DNA from: Lipingzhangella_A rawalii
GTDB lineage: Bacteria; Actinomycetota; Actinomycetes; Streptosporangiales; Streptosporangiaceae
NCBI RefSeq assembly: GCF_031628175.1
Contig: NZ_JAVLVT010000017.1
Coordinates: 1-16,783, forward strand
Direction of reading: 5' to 3'
DNA length: 16,783 bases
Numbering within the stretch: position 1 is the stretch's first letter; each line of letters starts with the position of its first letter. The notes beneath the pieces were generated by a model, which made no database searches, was not told where the DNA came from, and saw only the letters and a list, made by a program, of their open reading frames with translations. Made by a program: the position numbers and the translations under genes. Below, piece after piece: positions 1-6,100 of the stretch.

Positions 1-82
1 GCACTAGGAACCTTGGATAAACCACCTGGTCCGCTCGGTTCCCGTGGGTGTCGCCATCTGGGTCCGTGTATTCGCGGTGACG

Positions 83-97
83 GGGGCAACCTGCCCC
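83..97. promoter_or_regulatory. short inverted repeat upstream of the FNT channel gene
   Basis: Perfect 6-bp arms GGGGCA / TGCCCC around a 3-nt loop, about 125 nt upstream of the channel start codon. It could be an operator, or the end hairpin of a gene lying before the window; there is no T-run. Nothing else in positions 1-221 reads as a gene: the frames there have no recognisable protein character. Confidence 0.25.
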
Positions 98-221
98 AGC
101 GTGGAGACCGGCAAGTGGCTGCGTCGCACCGGGCGGCATGCTCGCGTTCCCACCACGACAGCCTGGCCCCGACCCTCCGTCGCCCGCCGGTACCCAAGAC
201 CAGAACGGGAGGGGTAAGACC

Positions 222-1049
222 ATGAGTCTGGACGCCTATTCACCCCCGCAGATCGCAGAGCGGGTCGAGGCCTTCGGCGTGGCCAAAGCGAATTCCCCGT
301 GGCTGCGCACGCTCATGCTAGGGATTCTCGCCGGTGGCTTCATCGGATTGGGAGGCCTGTACTTCACGGTCGTGACCACGGACGACAGCACGTGGCACCT
401 ACTGGCTGGCGGTGTCGTGTTCTCCACCGGTTACATGCTGGCGATCCTGGCGGGCGCCGAGGTGTTCACCAGCAACAACCTGCTAGCGATGGCATGGGCC
501 TCTCGCAGGTTGACCAGCTGGCAGCTGCTCCGGAACTGGACCCTCGTCCTGGCGGCGAACGCCGTCGGAGCGGTAGGGCTGGCCGTCGTGTTCGTCTTCT
601 CGGGGCTACCCGACGCCCAAGACGGGGCGGTCCGTGCCCGAGCCATTGACCTGGCCGCGGAACACGCCTCCCTGCCGTTGGTCCACGCATTCCTGCTGGG
701 AGTACTCGGCAACCTGTTCGTGTGCCTGGCGATCTGGGTGTCCCTGGCCGGCCGGTCGGTGACCGACAGGGTGGTAGGGAGCATCCTGCCGCTCTCCGCG
801 CTGGGGGCCATTGGTCTGGAGCATGTCGCGGCCAGTCTCTACTTCGTACCCCGCGGCCTACTGCTCTCCTGGATTGACTCGACGGCCGCGGCCGACATGC
901 CAGAAATCTCTCCGGTCGGTGCCCTGACGAGCACCGTCGCGGTGACCGCGGGCAACATCGTCGGCGGCAGCCTGATGGTGGCACTCGTCTACTACGTGAC
1001 CTATATGCGTACCGCTCACCATGGAACGAGCCGGGACACACTTGCCTAG
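222..1049 (+). CDS. formate/nitrite transporter (FNT) family channel
   Basis: A 275-residue membrane protein of the FocA/NirC family, which forms pentameric channels for small monovalent anions such as formate, nitrite or hydrosulfide. The ATG at 222 is chosen because a purine-rich GGGAGGGG site precedes it by a few bases; the open frame continues upstream to 138 but without protein-like sequence. Six hydrophobic segments are visible. Family hallmarks are FTSNN at residues 82-86 after the second helix, the GNLFVCLAIW segment near 163-172, the central gating histidine in GLEHVAASLYF (His201, equivalent to FocA His209), and GNIVGG near 244-249. Length is normal for the family. The ion carried cannot be told from sequence. 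Its neighbours (HTH-PPOX regulator, CBS and Usp remnants) suggest use under low oxygen or in dormancy. Confidence 0.9.
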   Translation: MSLDAYSPPQIAERVEAFGVAKANSPWLRTLMLGILAGGFIGLGGLYFTVVTTDDSTWHLLAGGVVFSTGYMLAILAGAEVFTSNNLLAMAWASRRLTSWQLLRNWTLVLAANAVGAVGLAVVFVFSGLPDAQDGAVRARAIDLAAEHASLPLVHAFLLGVLGNLFVCLAIWVSLAGRSVTDRVVGSILPLSALGAIGLEHVAASLYFVPRGLLLSWIDSTAAADMPEISPVGALTSTVAVTAGNIVGGSLMVALVYYVTYMRTAHHGTSRDTLA

Positions 1050-1270
1050 TACGAGGCAGTTCGTAGCAAGAGGCGGTTCTTGGCCCGCCGAACCTGGGAT
1101 GATGCCGAACACACCACGGGTACCGCCCCCGGGCACTGTGCTCCGAACGCCCACGGCGCGCAGACCACGTGACACATGTGTCGACCCTCCTCGCCAGGCC
1201 TGGGGGACTCCATGTGTCCAGGCCCAGTGCAGCGACCGCTTTCCCTTCGCGGACCGTGGCAGCCCGAATC

Positions 1271-1299
1271 GGCTCCGGCCCGGCTCAGGGGCCGGAGCC
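1271..1299. terminator. strong GC-rich stem-loop, candidate bidirectional terminator
   Basis: Perfect 11-bp stem (GGCTCCGGCCC with GGGCCGGAGCC) around a 7-nt loop. The outer ATCGG (1268-1272) and CCGAT (1301-1305) segments could also pair by rearrangement. No U-tract follows on either strand, as is common for actinobacterial terminators. It lies 222 nt after the stop of the FNT gene and could end that transcript, and/or once ended the minus-strand usp-like gene. Confidence 0.5.
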
Positions 1300-1372
1300 T
1301 CCGATACCCCGCGTCATCCGTCCGAGAATCGCGCAGGATCGCAGTCGGAGACGGTCGCGAGGAAACCAGCTG

Positions 1373-1396
1373 CCCGGGGGTAGCTCGAGCCCCGGG
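1373..1396. terminator. second GC-rich stem-loop
   Basis: Seven-base-pair stem CCCGGGG / CCCCGGG with a 10-nt loop, 74 nt beyond the stem-loop at 1271-1299. It lies downstream of the minus-strand usp-like remnant, where that gene's terminator would be expected. There is no T-run. Confidence 0.3.
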
Positions 1397-1539
1397 GATC
1401 GGCGCTCGGATTACTCTCCCACGCTTCTGTGGGGCCGCAGGGCTCGCAACGGGCGGAGCGTTTCATACGCGTCAGCCCGCTGGAGCCCATGTAGATGTAA
1501 GGCTCCGGCCGGCACACCGCCAACGCCGACGAAAACGGA

Positions 1540-1810
1540 CAAAACTCTACTCGGGCACGCACGACGCGACACGGCCTCGATGTCCGACCGGGCCGTGCCC
1601 GGGGGCGCCCACCCCCGCCTTGCCGACCGGGACCTCTCCCCCAGAGACCACCCATGGGTCCTTGGCCCGGGCTCCCCTGTCACGTACACCGGTGGCTCCG
1701 TGTGCATCCCGTCGGCACAGGCTGCCCGCACGATGTCCACAGCCAGGGGAGGCGGCGACACCTGATCCAACGAGGCGGCCAGCCGCAGGGTCGCCCCACA
1801 GGGATGCGGT
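1540..1810 (-). pseudogene. decayed universal stress protein (Usp) remnant
   Basis: Minus-strand reading gives Usp-like pieces in more than one frame. One frame has CGATLRLAASL, resembling the second beta strand of Usp. About ten residues later it has AVDIVRAACADG and TEPPVYVTGEPGP, resembling the helix-strand before the nucleotide loop. A second frame then has VGAPGHGPVG followed by GRVASCV, which resembles the Usp G-x2-G-x9-G ATP-binding motif and the following 'GSVS' helix. No start codon or continuous frame joins these pieces, and the first half of the domain appears missing. The similarity is judged by eye and is moderate. A HTH-PPOX gene and a CBS remnant next door make a former Usp plausible. 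Ends are approximate. Confidence 0.45.
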
Positions 1811-1942
1811 GAGAACCGGAAGCCACAGTATGCAGGGACGGCCCCCCGTGGTGAGCGCCCCAGGCCTGACCAACATCCGAGGTCCAAACCGGCGCAGCCA
1901 GTGGGAGCACGTCCGCACCCGGTCTTCGGTCAGAAAGCGGCG

Positions 1943-2629
1943 CTATGGTGAAACACCAGGCACAACCCGGCGCCCGGATACCTCGTCCGGGATGATCCGC
2001 ATCCAGGCACGTCGTTCCTCTCCCGCCCAGGACCGCATGGACACAGTGGCCAGTTTCTCCAGATCGCGAACGTGCCACACTCGCTGTATCCGACCCATCA
2101 ACAGCACGCTCCAGCCCGCACTCCGCGCTTCATCAATCTGGTCAACCTCGAAGCTCGCCAGTCCGTCGGCATGGCGGGCAATTATACCGCGGGGCGCGGT
2201 ACGGAAAACGATGTCCTCGTCAACCACCGCGAAGTTCACCGGAAACACAAGTGGTGCGGCCTGCGGCTCACACAGGAAGGCGACCCGGCCAACGCCTCCA
2301 GGACGGAGCAGGTGCATGCACTGCGTCGAGGTGAGTGTCTCCACCCCGGGCACCCCGGTGTCCGATCTCGCGTACCACGGGAGGAGCTCAGCATCCACGC
2401 CCAAGAGGACCGTGGAGGAGGTCTCCAATGCCCGTGCCAGACGAGCGACCACGTGCGCGCCCAGGTCCGTCGGGTACTGCTCCAAATGTGTCACGTATCC
2501 GGGTGACAGCCCGGCCCGCTGTGCGAGCTCCACCACCGACAACCCCAACTCAGCCCGGCGACGCGCGACCTGACGGCTCACCTCGCCCCACCCCACAATC
2601 GCGCTCGGGGCCTTGTTGTCGCTGTTCAT
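1943..2629 (-). CDS. HTH (Xre-type) regulator fused to a PPOX-fold flavin-binding domain
   Basis: A 228-residue two-domain protein. Residues ~15-78 form an Xre-like helix-turn-helix (VARRRAELGLSVVELAQRAG then LSPGYVTHLE). Residues ~95-205 form a pyridoxamine 5'-phosphate-oxidase-like split barrel, recognisable by CMHLLRPGGVGRVAFLCE, the strand LVFPVNFAVVDEDIVFRT and the later WSVLLMGRIQRV. Members of this fusion are seen in actinobacteria beside universal stress and CBS proteins; the barrel usually binds FMN or F420, but its ligand here is unknown. The ATG at 2629 is preferred over the in-frame start at 2650 because GAGGGGGAG stands directly before it. It is a likely redox- or flavin-responsive regulator. 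It is intact while the minus-strand genes on either side are decayed. An inverted repeat at 2672-2690 may be its operator. Confidence 0.82.
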   Translation of the reverse strand: MNSDNKAPSAIVGWGEVSRQVARRRAELGLSVVELAQRAGLSPGYVTHLEQYPTDLGAHVVARLARALETSSTVLLGVDAELLPWYARSDTGVPGVETLTSTQCMHLLRPGGVGRVAFLCEPQAAPLVFPVNFAVVDEDIVFRTAPRGIIARHADGLASFEVDQIDEARSAGWSVLLMGRIQRVWHVRDLEKLATVSMRSWAGEERRAWMRIIPDEVSGRRVVPGVSP

Positions 2630-2671
2630 CGCTCCCCCTCGCACTGCCACACCCCGAAACGCGTGTTCCGC

Positions 2672-2690
2672 GGGATCCGGGAATCATCCC
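2672..2690. promoter_or_regulatory. inverted repeat upstream of the HTH-PPOX gene
   Basis: GGGAT-N9-ATCCC, centred about 52 nt upstream of the start codon at 2629. The position suits an autoregulatory operator. The core GGGATGATTCC on the minus strand resembles GGGATGATGCC at 1096-1106 (10 of 11 bases), just after the FNT gene, which may be chance. Confidence 0.3.
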
Positions 2691-2799
2691 CGCGCACACA
2701 CCGCGGTTCTGCCGGGTCTGCTCCGTGGCTTCCCTTGATCGGCCAGGGGCCCATGCCCCACCCACCGTGGTCATCGCGCCTTGGTCTTCAGCTTCGACG

Positions 2800-3230
2800 A
2801 ATTCCGGGGTGTGCACCAGTGACATCGGACCTTGATGCGATGGGCCTTGGGCCCGGCCGCAACGGCACATACCGGTGGTTGCGCATCGCGGGGCTGCTTC
2901 CGCGCAGCTGGTCCCGTCGCCCCGCGCCCCGGCCCCACAACATTCGGCGACATCGCTCCGTTCCGTCGTGGTGACGACCGAGCGGATCATCACCGCCCCC
3001 ACGCTGCGCGGCGCTCGCTGCCGGCCCTCGGGAAAGCGGCCATCTCGAGGTGCGGAGATCCGGATCGACCTGATCCCTGCTTGGATCGATCTCGGGCACA
3101 ATCGCGTGCAGAGCCCCGGAAGCGTCAACCACCGGAGCGGTCACAGCCCCGACCAGCGTGGACGCCGCCTCCCGCACCGGTGTTTCCTCTCCAGCAGAAC
3201 ACGCGGTGTCGTTATAGCGTCTGCCACCAG
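2800..3230 (-). pseudogene. frame-shifted remnant of a two-CBS-domain protein
   Basis: Read on the minus strand, four consecutive pieces of a CBS pair appear in the right order but alternate between two frames. Near 3227-3200 is VADAITTPRV (like the DVMTTPVV start of CBS1). Near 3190-3050 is ETPVREAASTLV, then APVVDASGALHAIVPEID and RDQVDPD (body and end of CBS1). Near 2995-2945 is VGAVMIRSVVTTTERSDVAE (start of CBS2, first frame again). Near 2940-2815 is CRRML, MRNHR and IASRSDVTGA (end of CBS2, second frame again). The first frame runs into TGA near 3138. Total span of about 430 bp matches an intact ~140-residue protein of the hypoxic response protein 1 type. Repeated frame changes argue for decay rather than one sequencing slip. 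Confidence 0.65.
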
Positions 3231-3580
3231 CAGGGAACCCACTCCAGCCCCGGGGCCCTCCGGCCGCACCACGGCCGATTGCGATCAAACGCACCGTCGA
3301 TCAGGGAGCCCGACACCAATGGCGACGTCTCCGCACGATACCCCGCGTTCCCCGCCACGCCCGGACCGATCCCCGCGAGTGTCGGGCAAGGGGCACGTCG
3401 CGCGGGAAGTCCGCGGGACCACGCTGCTCGGGGAGCGACTCCGGTTCGGTTTCATCCCACGTTGGGTATGTCTAGCGCTCGTCACGTCCCAGCGAACCGA
3501 TGCGCAGAAGCCAGACGTGCGGACTGCCACCGACCGAACCGTCCCGGCGAGCGCCCCAACGACGAGGAACTACAGAAAAA

Positions 3581-3616
3581 CGCCGGACCATGATGGATCA
3601 CCACCACGGTCCGGCG
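3581..3616 (-). terminator. intrinsic terminator of tRNA-Lys
   Basis: Perfect 9-bp stem (CGCCGGACC / GGTCCGGCG on the plus strand) with an 18-nt loop. On the minus strand it is followed at once by TTTTTCTG. It lies just 3' of the tRNA, so it should end that transcript. Confidence 0.75.
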
Positions 3617-3623
3617 TGAAATG

Positions 3624-3696
3624 TGCGGCATCAGGGACTCGAACCCCAAGCCCACGGATTAAGAGTCCGTTGCTCTGCCAATTGAGCTAATGCCGC
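3624..3696 (-). tRNA. tRNA-Lys (anticodon CTT)
   Basis: The minus strand folds as a complete 73-nt tRNA. The acceptor stem is GCGGCAT / ATGCCGC, the D-arm contains TAGCTCAATTGGCAGAGC, the anticodon stem is ACGGA / TCCGT with loop CTCTTAA (anticodon CTT), and the T-arm contains GGTTCGAGTCC. The discriminator base is A, and the 3' CCA is not encoded. Its 3' end faces the gene-poor region 1-3600, the usual side for tRNA-targeted integration, but no integrase gene or repeated tRNA end was found in the window. Confidence 0.97.
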
Positions 3697-3745
3697 GTGT
3701 TGCGGGGGCTGTTGGTGCCGGACACCGCCCGCTGCAACGGGTAAT

Positions 3746-3775
3746 ACTTTAGCAGTGTCCTGCCCTGGGCGCGAA
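3746..3775 (-). promoter_or_regulatory. promoter of tRNA-Lys
   Basis: Minus strand TTCGCG (3775-3770), 18-nt spacer, TAAAGT (3751-3746). A start near 3738 would give a ~42-nt leader ahead of the tRNA. The -10 is good and the -35 is weak. Confidence 0.45.
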
Positions 3776-3785
3776 CGGATCCGAT

Positions 3786-3801
3786 CGTGGCCCCGGCCAC
3801 G
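3786..3801. terminator. compact GC-rich hairpin after the mini-membrane-protein gene
   Basis: Perfect 7-bp stem CGTGGCC / GGCCACG with a 2-nt loop, 21 nt beyond the stop codon of the 61-residue protein on the minus strand. There is no T-run. It may separate that gene from the tRNA promoter. Confidence 0.35.
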
Positions 3802-3822
3802 CTCCGTACGCTCCGGGGGCGT

Positions 3823-4008
3823 CTACAGCACCACCAGCAGTACGACGATGATCGCGAGCACGGCGATCACGCCCACCCCGGCAAGCACGTAGGGCATCAC
3901 CGAACGCCGCGGCTCGGCAGCGTCGGCAGGATCGTTCTCTTCGACGAACCGCTGGAACCGTCCCGTTGACCCAGCGGGGTCCTGGTGTTCTTCCTCGTTT
4001 GTGGCCAT
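3823..4008 (-). CDS. small tail-anchored membrane protein of unknown function
   Basis: A 61-residue protein with a charged, acidic N-terminal half (MATNEEEHQD onward, residues 1-35) and a single hydrophobic segment of about 24 residues (VMPYVLAGVGVIAVLAIIVVLLVVL) that ends exactly at the C-terminus, so it should be tail-anchored with the N-terminus in the cytoplasm. It starts 42 nt after the stop of the sugar-kinase gene on the same strand and may be its operon partner. No strong Shine-Dalgarno site is seen. No family is recognised. The clean charge/hydrophobic division and an ATG start support a real gene. Confidence 0.6.
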   Translation of the reverse strand: MATNEEEHQDPAGSTGRFQRFVEENDPADAAEPRRSVMPYVLAGVGVIAVLAIIVVLLVVL

Positions 4009-4050
4009 GTGCCCGACACTAGCGACTCGCCGGGGCGTTCACCCACAGCC

Positions 4051-5022
4051 TCACCAAGTTTTTGCCGCGCCGGTTCCCCCGGATGTCTCCACCAGCCGAG
4101 CGTGTCCCGCGCTCGCGGCGACACGGCGCAACGCCAGGCCGGCCGCGCCGAACTCGCCCGGCCCTGCCGCAACCACCGCCCCGTGACTGCCCTGCGCTTG
4201 GGCGAGCCCGCGACGCACCAGCGCACCCACCGGATCCGTAGTCAGCACGGACCCCGCGAGCACGATCGGGCCGTCGTCCCGGCCCTCGGGCCGGACCGCA
4301 CCCAGGGTGCGCACCAGGCACTGTGCGGCCGTGTCCACGATTCCCTGGGCCACGGAGTCGGCCCCTGCCGCGGCGGCGGTAACCATCGGCGCGAGCCGCC
4401 CCAGCCGGGCGGGAGCCGAACCATGGACCGCGGCCAGCATCGACGGAGCGTCCCCCGGAGCCACGGCCAACTCGGCCGGAATCGTCTCGGTGAGCACGGT
4501 CTCCGGCCCCCGCCCGTCCCAGGCGGCCAGCACGGCGCGGACTCCGGCCAGGCCCAACCAGACCGCGGACCCTTCATCCCCGACCAGCCAACCATGCCCG
4601 TCGGCGCGGCGCCGCACCGTGAAGTCATGGATCCGGGCGGCCACGGCTCCGGTCCCTGCAACGAGCACACATCCCGCGCTCGCGACGGTGCCGGCGGCGT
4701 AGGCCACCACGATGTCATCGGTGACGAACGGCGTCCCCGTGAGTCCAACCTGGGACCACGCCTGGTGCGCGACGGCCGCGGTCTCCTCGGGCCGGCTCGC
4801 GGCACCCGCAATACCGACGACTCCGGACACGATCGGACCGCACGGATTCGCCCCGAGCGCCTCGCTGAGAGCCGCCCGCACCGCCCCCACCGGATCGCGG
4901 CTGGAATGCGGGTTGGCCCCACCGGCCATGCCCCGCCCCCGGATCTCCCCTGCCGTCGTGACCACGACGCAGCGGGTGCTGGTCCCCCCAGCGTCGATCC
5001 CGACCACGAGTTCAGCTGTCAT
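4051..5022 (-). CDS. BadF/BadG-family N-acetylglucosamine / N-acetylmuramic acid kinase
   Basis: A 323-residue sugar kinase of the actin/Hsp70 ATPase fold. Phosphate-1 loop is GIDAGGTSTR (residues 8-17), phosphate-2 region is VLVAGTGAVAA, followed by GHGWLVGDEGSAVWLG, typical of eukaryotic-type NagK and bacterial MurK. It should use ATP to phosphorylate an amino sugar at O6 in the cytoplasm. The divergent murR-murQ genes 130 nt away point to MurNAc (giving MurNAc-6-P, the MurQ substrate) and/or GlcNAc. Substrate choice is inference. ATG 5022 is used; an in-frame GTG at 5031 is possible, and neither has a clear Shine-Dalgarno site. Length is normal for the family. It shares a divergent promoter region (5023-5151) with murR. 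Confidence 0.85.
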   Translation of the reverse strand: MTAELVVGIDAGGTSTRCVVVTTAGEIRGRGMAGGANPHSSRDPVGAVRAALSEALGANPCGPIVSGVVGIAGAASRPEETAAVAHQAWSQVGLTGTPFVTDDIVVAYAAGTVASAGCVLVAGTGAVAARIHDFTVRRRADGHGWLVGDEGSAVWLGLAGVRAVLAAWDGRGPETVLTETIPAELAVAPGDAPSMLAAVHGSAPARLGRLAPMVTAAAAGADSVAQGIVDTAAQCLVRTLGAVRPEGRDDGPIVLAGSVLTTDPVGALVRRGLAQAQGSHGAVVAAGPGEFGAAGLALRRVAASAGHARLVETSGGTGAAKTW

Positions 5023-5114
5023 GTGTGTCACCGTAGGTCACCCGCCGCAGCGCGGCGAGTAGCGAGAAATGTCCGGTATGTTGCGGCCGAGACACCCAAT
5101 TTCGACTAAAGCTA

Positions 5115-5143
5115 TTGACCTCTGACCCAGTCATGAATGTAAG
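5115..5143 (+). promoter_or_regulatory. candidate leaderless promoter of the MurR-type gene
   Basis: TTGACC (5115-5120), 17-nt spacer, TGTAAG (5138-5143). The start codon at 5152 follows the -10 box by 8 nt, and no Shine-Dalgarno sequence lies before it, so transcription probably begins at or next to the ATG. Any MurR operator controlling both divergent genes should lie in 5023-5151, but no convincing palindrome was seen. Confidence 0.5.
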
Positions 5144-5151
5144 TTTCCAAC

Positions 5152-6072
5152 ATGTCGACATCGAGGAAGGGCACGGACCACGGTTCCTCGGCCGATGACG
5201 AACGTTCCGCGCCCAACACCGCGGTTCGCATCCGCGCGCTCCTGCCATCGCTGGCCCCCGCCGAACAGCGGGTGGCGCACCACATCATCGACGATCCGGA
5301 GCGCGCCGCCTCCTGCTCCATCACCCAGCTGTCCCGCGACTGCGACACCTCGGAGGCGACCGTCATCCGGTTCTGCCGCACGATCGGCTTCTCCGGCTAT
5401 CGGGAGCTGCGCCTGACCCTGGCCACCGAGGCCGGACAGGAACGGGCCCGCGAGAGCCCCCGTGAGGTTGCCGGCGACATCGATCCGGACGACACGCTGG
5501 TCACCGTTGTGGAGAAGATCGCCTACACCGACGCCCGAGCCGTCGAGGAAACCGGGGCGCAGCTGGATGTCGCCGCACTCCAGCAGGTGATCGATGCACT
5601 GGCGAGCGCCCGCCGAATCGACATTTACGGTGTGGGCGCCAGCGCGTTCGTCGCCGCTGACTTCCAGCAGAAGCTACACCGAATCGGACTGGCTTCCTAT
5701 GCCTGGTCCGACGCCCATGTGATGCGCACCAGTGCGGCGGTACTCGGCCCGGCCGATGTCGCCGTGGGCATCTCCCACACCGGAGCCACCGTCGACGTGA
5801 TCGAGGCGATTCGCCAAGCCCGCGACCAGGGGGCACATACGGTGGCGCTCACCAACTTCCCCCGCTCGTCTCTGGCCACCACCACCGACCTGGTCCTGAC
5901 CACGGCAGCGCGGGAGACCACCTTCCGGTCTGGTGCGACCGCGAGCCGTCTGGCCCAGCTCACCGTGATCGACTGCGTGTTCGTCGGTCTGGCCCAGCTT
6001 CGCTACACGGAGACCCGCTCGGCACTGGAGTCCACCTACGAAGCGGTCCGCGACCTGCGGGTGGACCGGTAA
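5152..6072 (+). CDS. RpiR/MurR-family transcriptional regulator (HTH + SIS)
   Basis: A 306-residue regulator. Residues ~25-100 form the RpiR N-terminal HTH domain (CSITQLSRDCDTSEATVIRF at ~55-74, then CRTIGFSGYRELRL). Residues ~125-265 form a sugar-isomerase (SIS) domain with IDIYGVGASAFVAADF and VAVGISHTGATVDVIEAIRQ, which binds phosphosugars. E. coli MurR responds to MurNAc-6-P and represses murQ, and the same is inferred here because murQ follows by 28 nt. The N-terminal ~20 residues are polar and probably disordered. The ATG at 5152 is supported by the leaderless promoter geometry. It probably also controls the divergent kinase gene. Confidence 0.88.
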   Translation: MSTSRKGTDHGSSADDERSAPNTAVRIRALLPSLAPAEQRVAHHIIDDPERAASCSITQLSRDCDTSEATVIRFCRTIGFSGYRELRLTLATEAGQERARESPREVAGDIDPDDTLVTVVEKIAYTDARAVEETGAQLDVAALQQVIDALASARRIDIYGVGASAFVAADFQQKLHRIGLASYAWSDAHVMRTSAAVLGPADVAVGISHTGATVDVIEAIRQARDQGAHTVALTNFPRSSLATTTDLVLTTAARETTFRSGATASRLAQLTVIDCVFVGLAQLRYTETRSALESTYEAVRDLRVDR

Positions 6073-6100
6073 CCGCCCCGTGGAAAGGAACGCGTTGGCG

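Larger units (their letters stand above)
1050..1942. other. long intergenic stretch with a Usp remnant and two GC-rich hairpins
   Basis: No intact gene is supported in this ~890-bp stretch; the long open frames on the plus strand are low-complexity Pro/Arg/Ser-rich translations typical of non-coding high-GC DNA. It contains two strong stem-loops (1271-1299 and 1373-1396), a 12-bp palindrome GACACATGTGTC at 1171-1182, and a decayed universal stress protein on the minus strand at about 1540-1810. The remainder shows nothing recognisable. Confidence 0.6.
2630..3580. other. long stretch without an intact gene; holds a decayed CBS gene
   Basis: About 950 bp between the HTH-PPOX start and the tRNA-Lys terminator. 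The only protein-like content is the minus-strand CBS remnant at about 2800-3230. The open frames that span the region on either strand are rich in Arg/Pro/Ser and lack family features. From about 3240 to 3570 nothing is recognisable on either strand. Confidence 0.6.

Noticed and set aside
1171..1182. 12-bp perfect palindrome GACACATGTGTC
   Set aside because: A few such palindromes are expected by chance in a window this long, and it is not close to a start codon of an intact gene.
1176..2573. A 465-codon open frame on the plus strand
   Set aside because: Arg/Pro/Ser-rich translation with no domain. Its second half is antisense to the HTH-PPOX gene, which has clear domains and a Shine-Dalgarno site.
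2875..3690. A 271-codon open frame on the plus strand
   Set aside because: It runs antisense through the tRNA-Lys and its terminator, and across the CBS remnant; composition is that of non-coding high-GC DNA.
5023..5151. Palindromic MurR operator between kinase and murR genes
   Set aside because: The sequence around TGAATGTAAGTTTCCA was checked for dyad symmetry, but matching of the half-sites is no better than chance.
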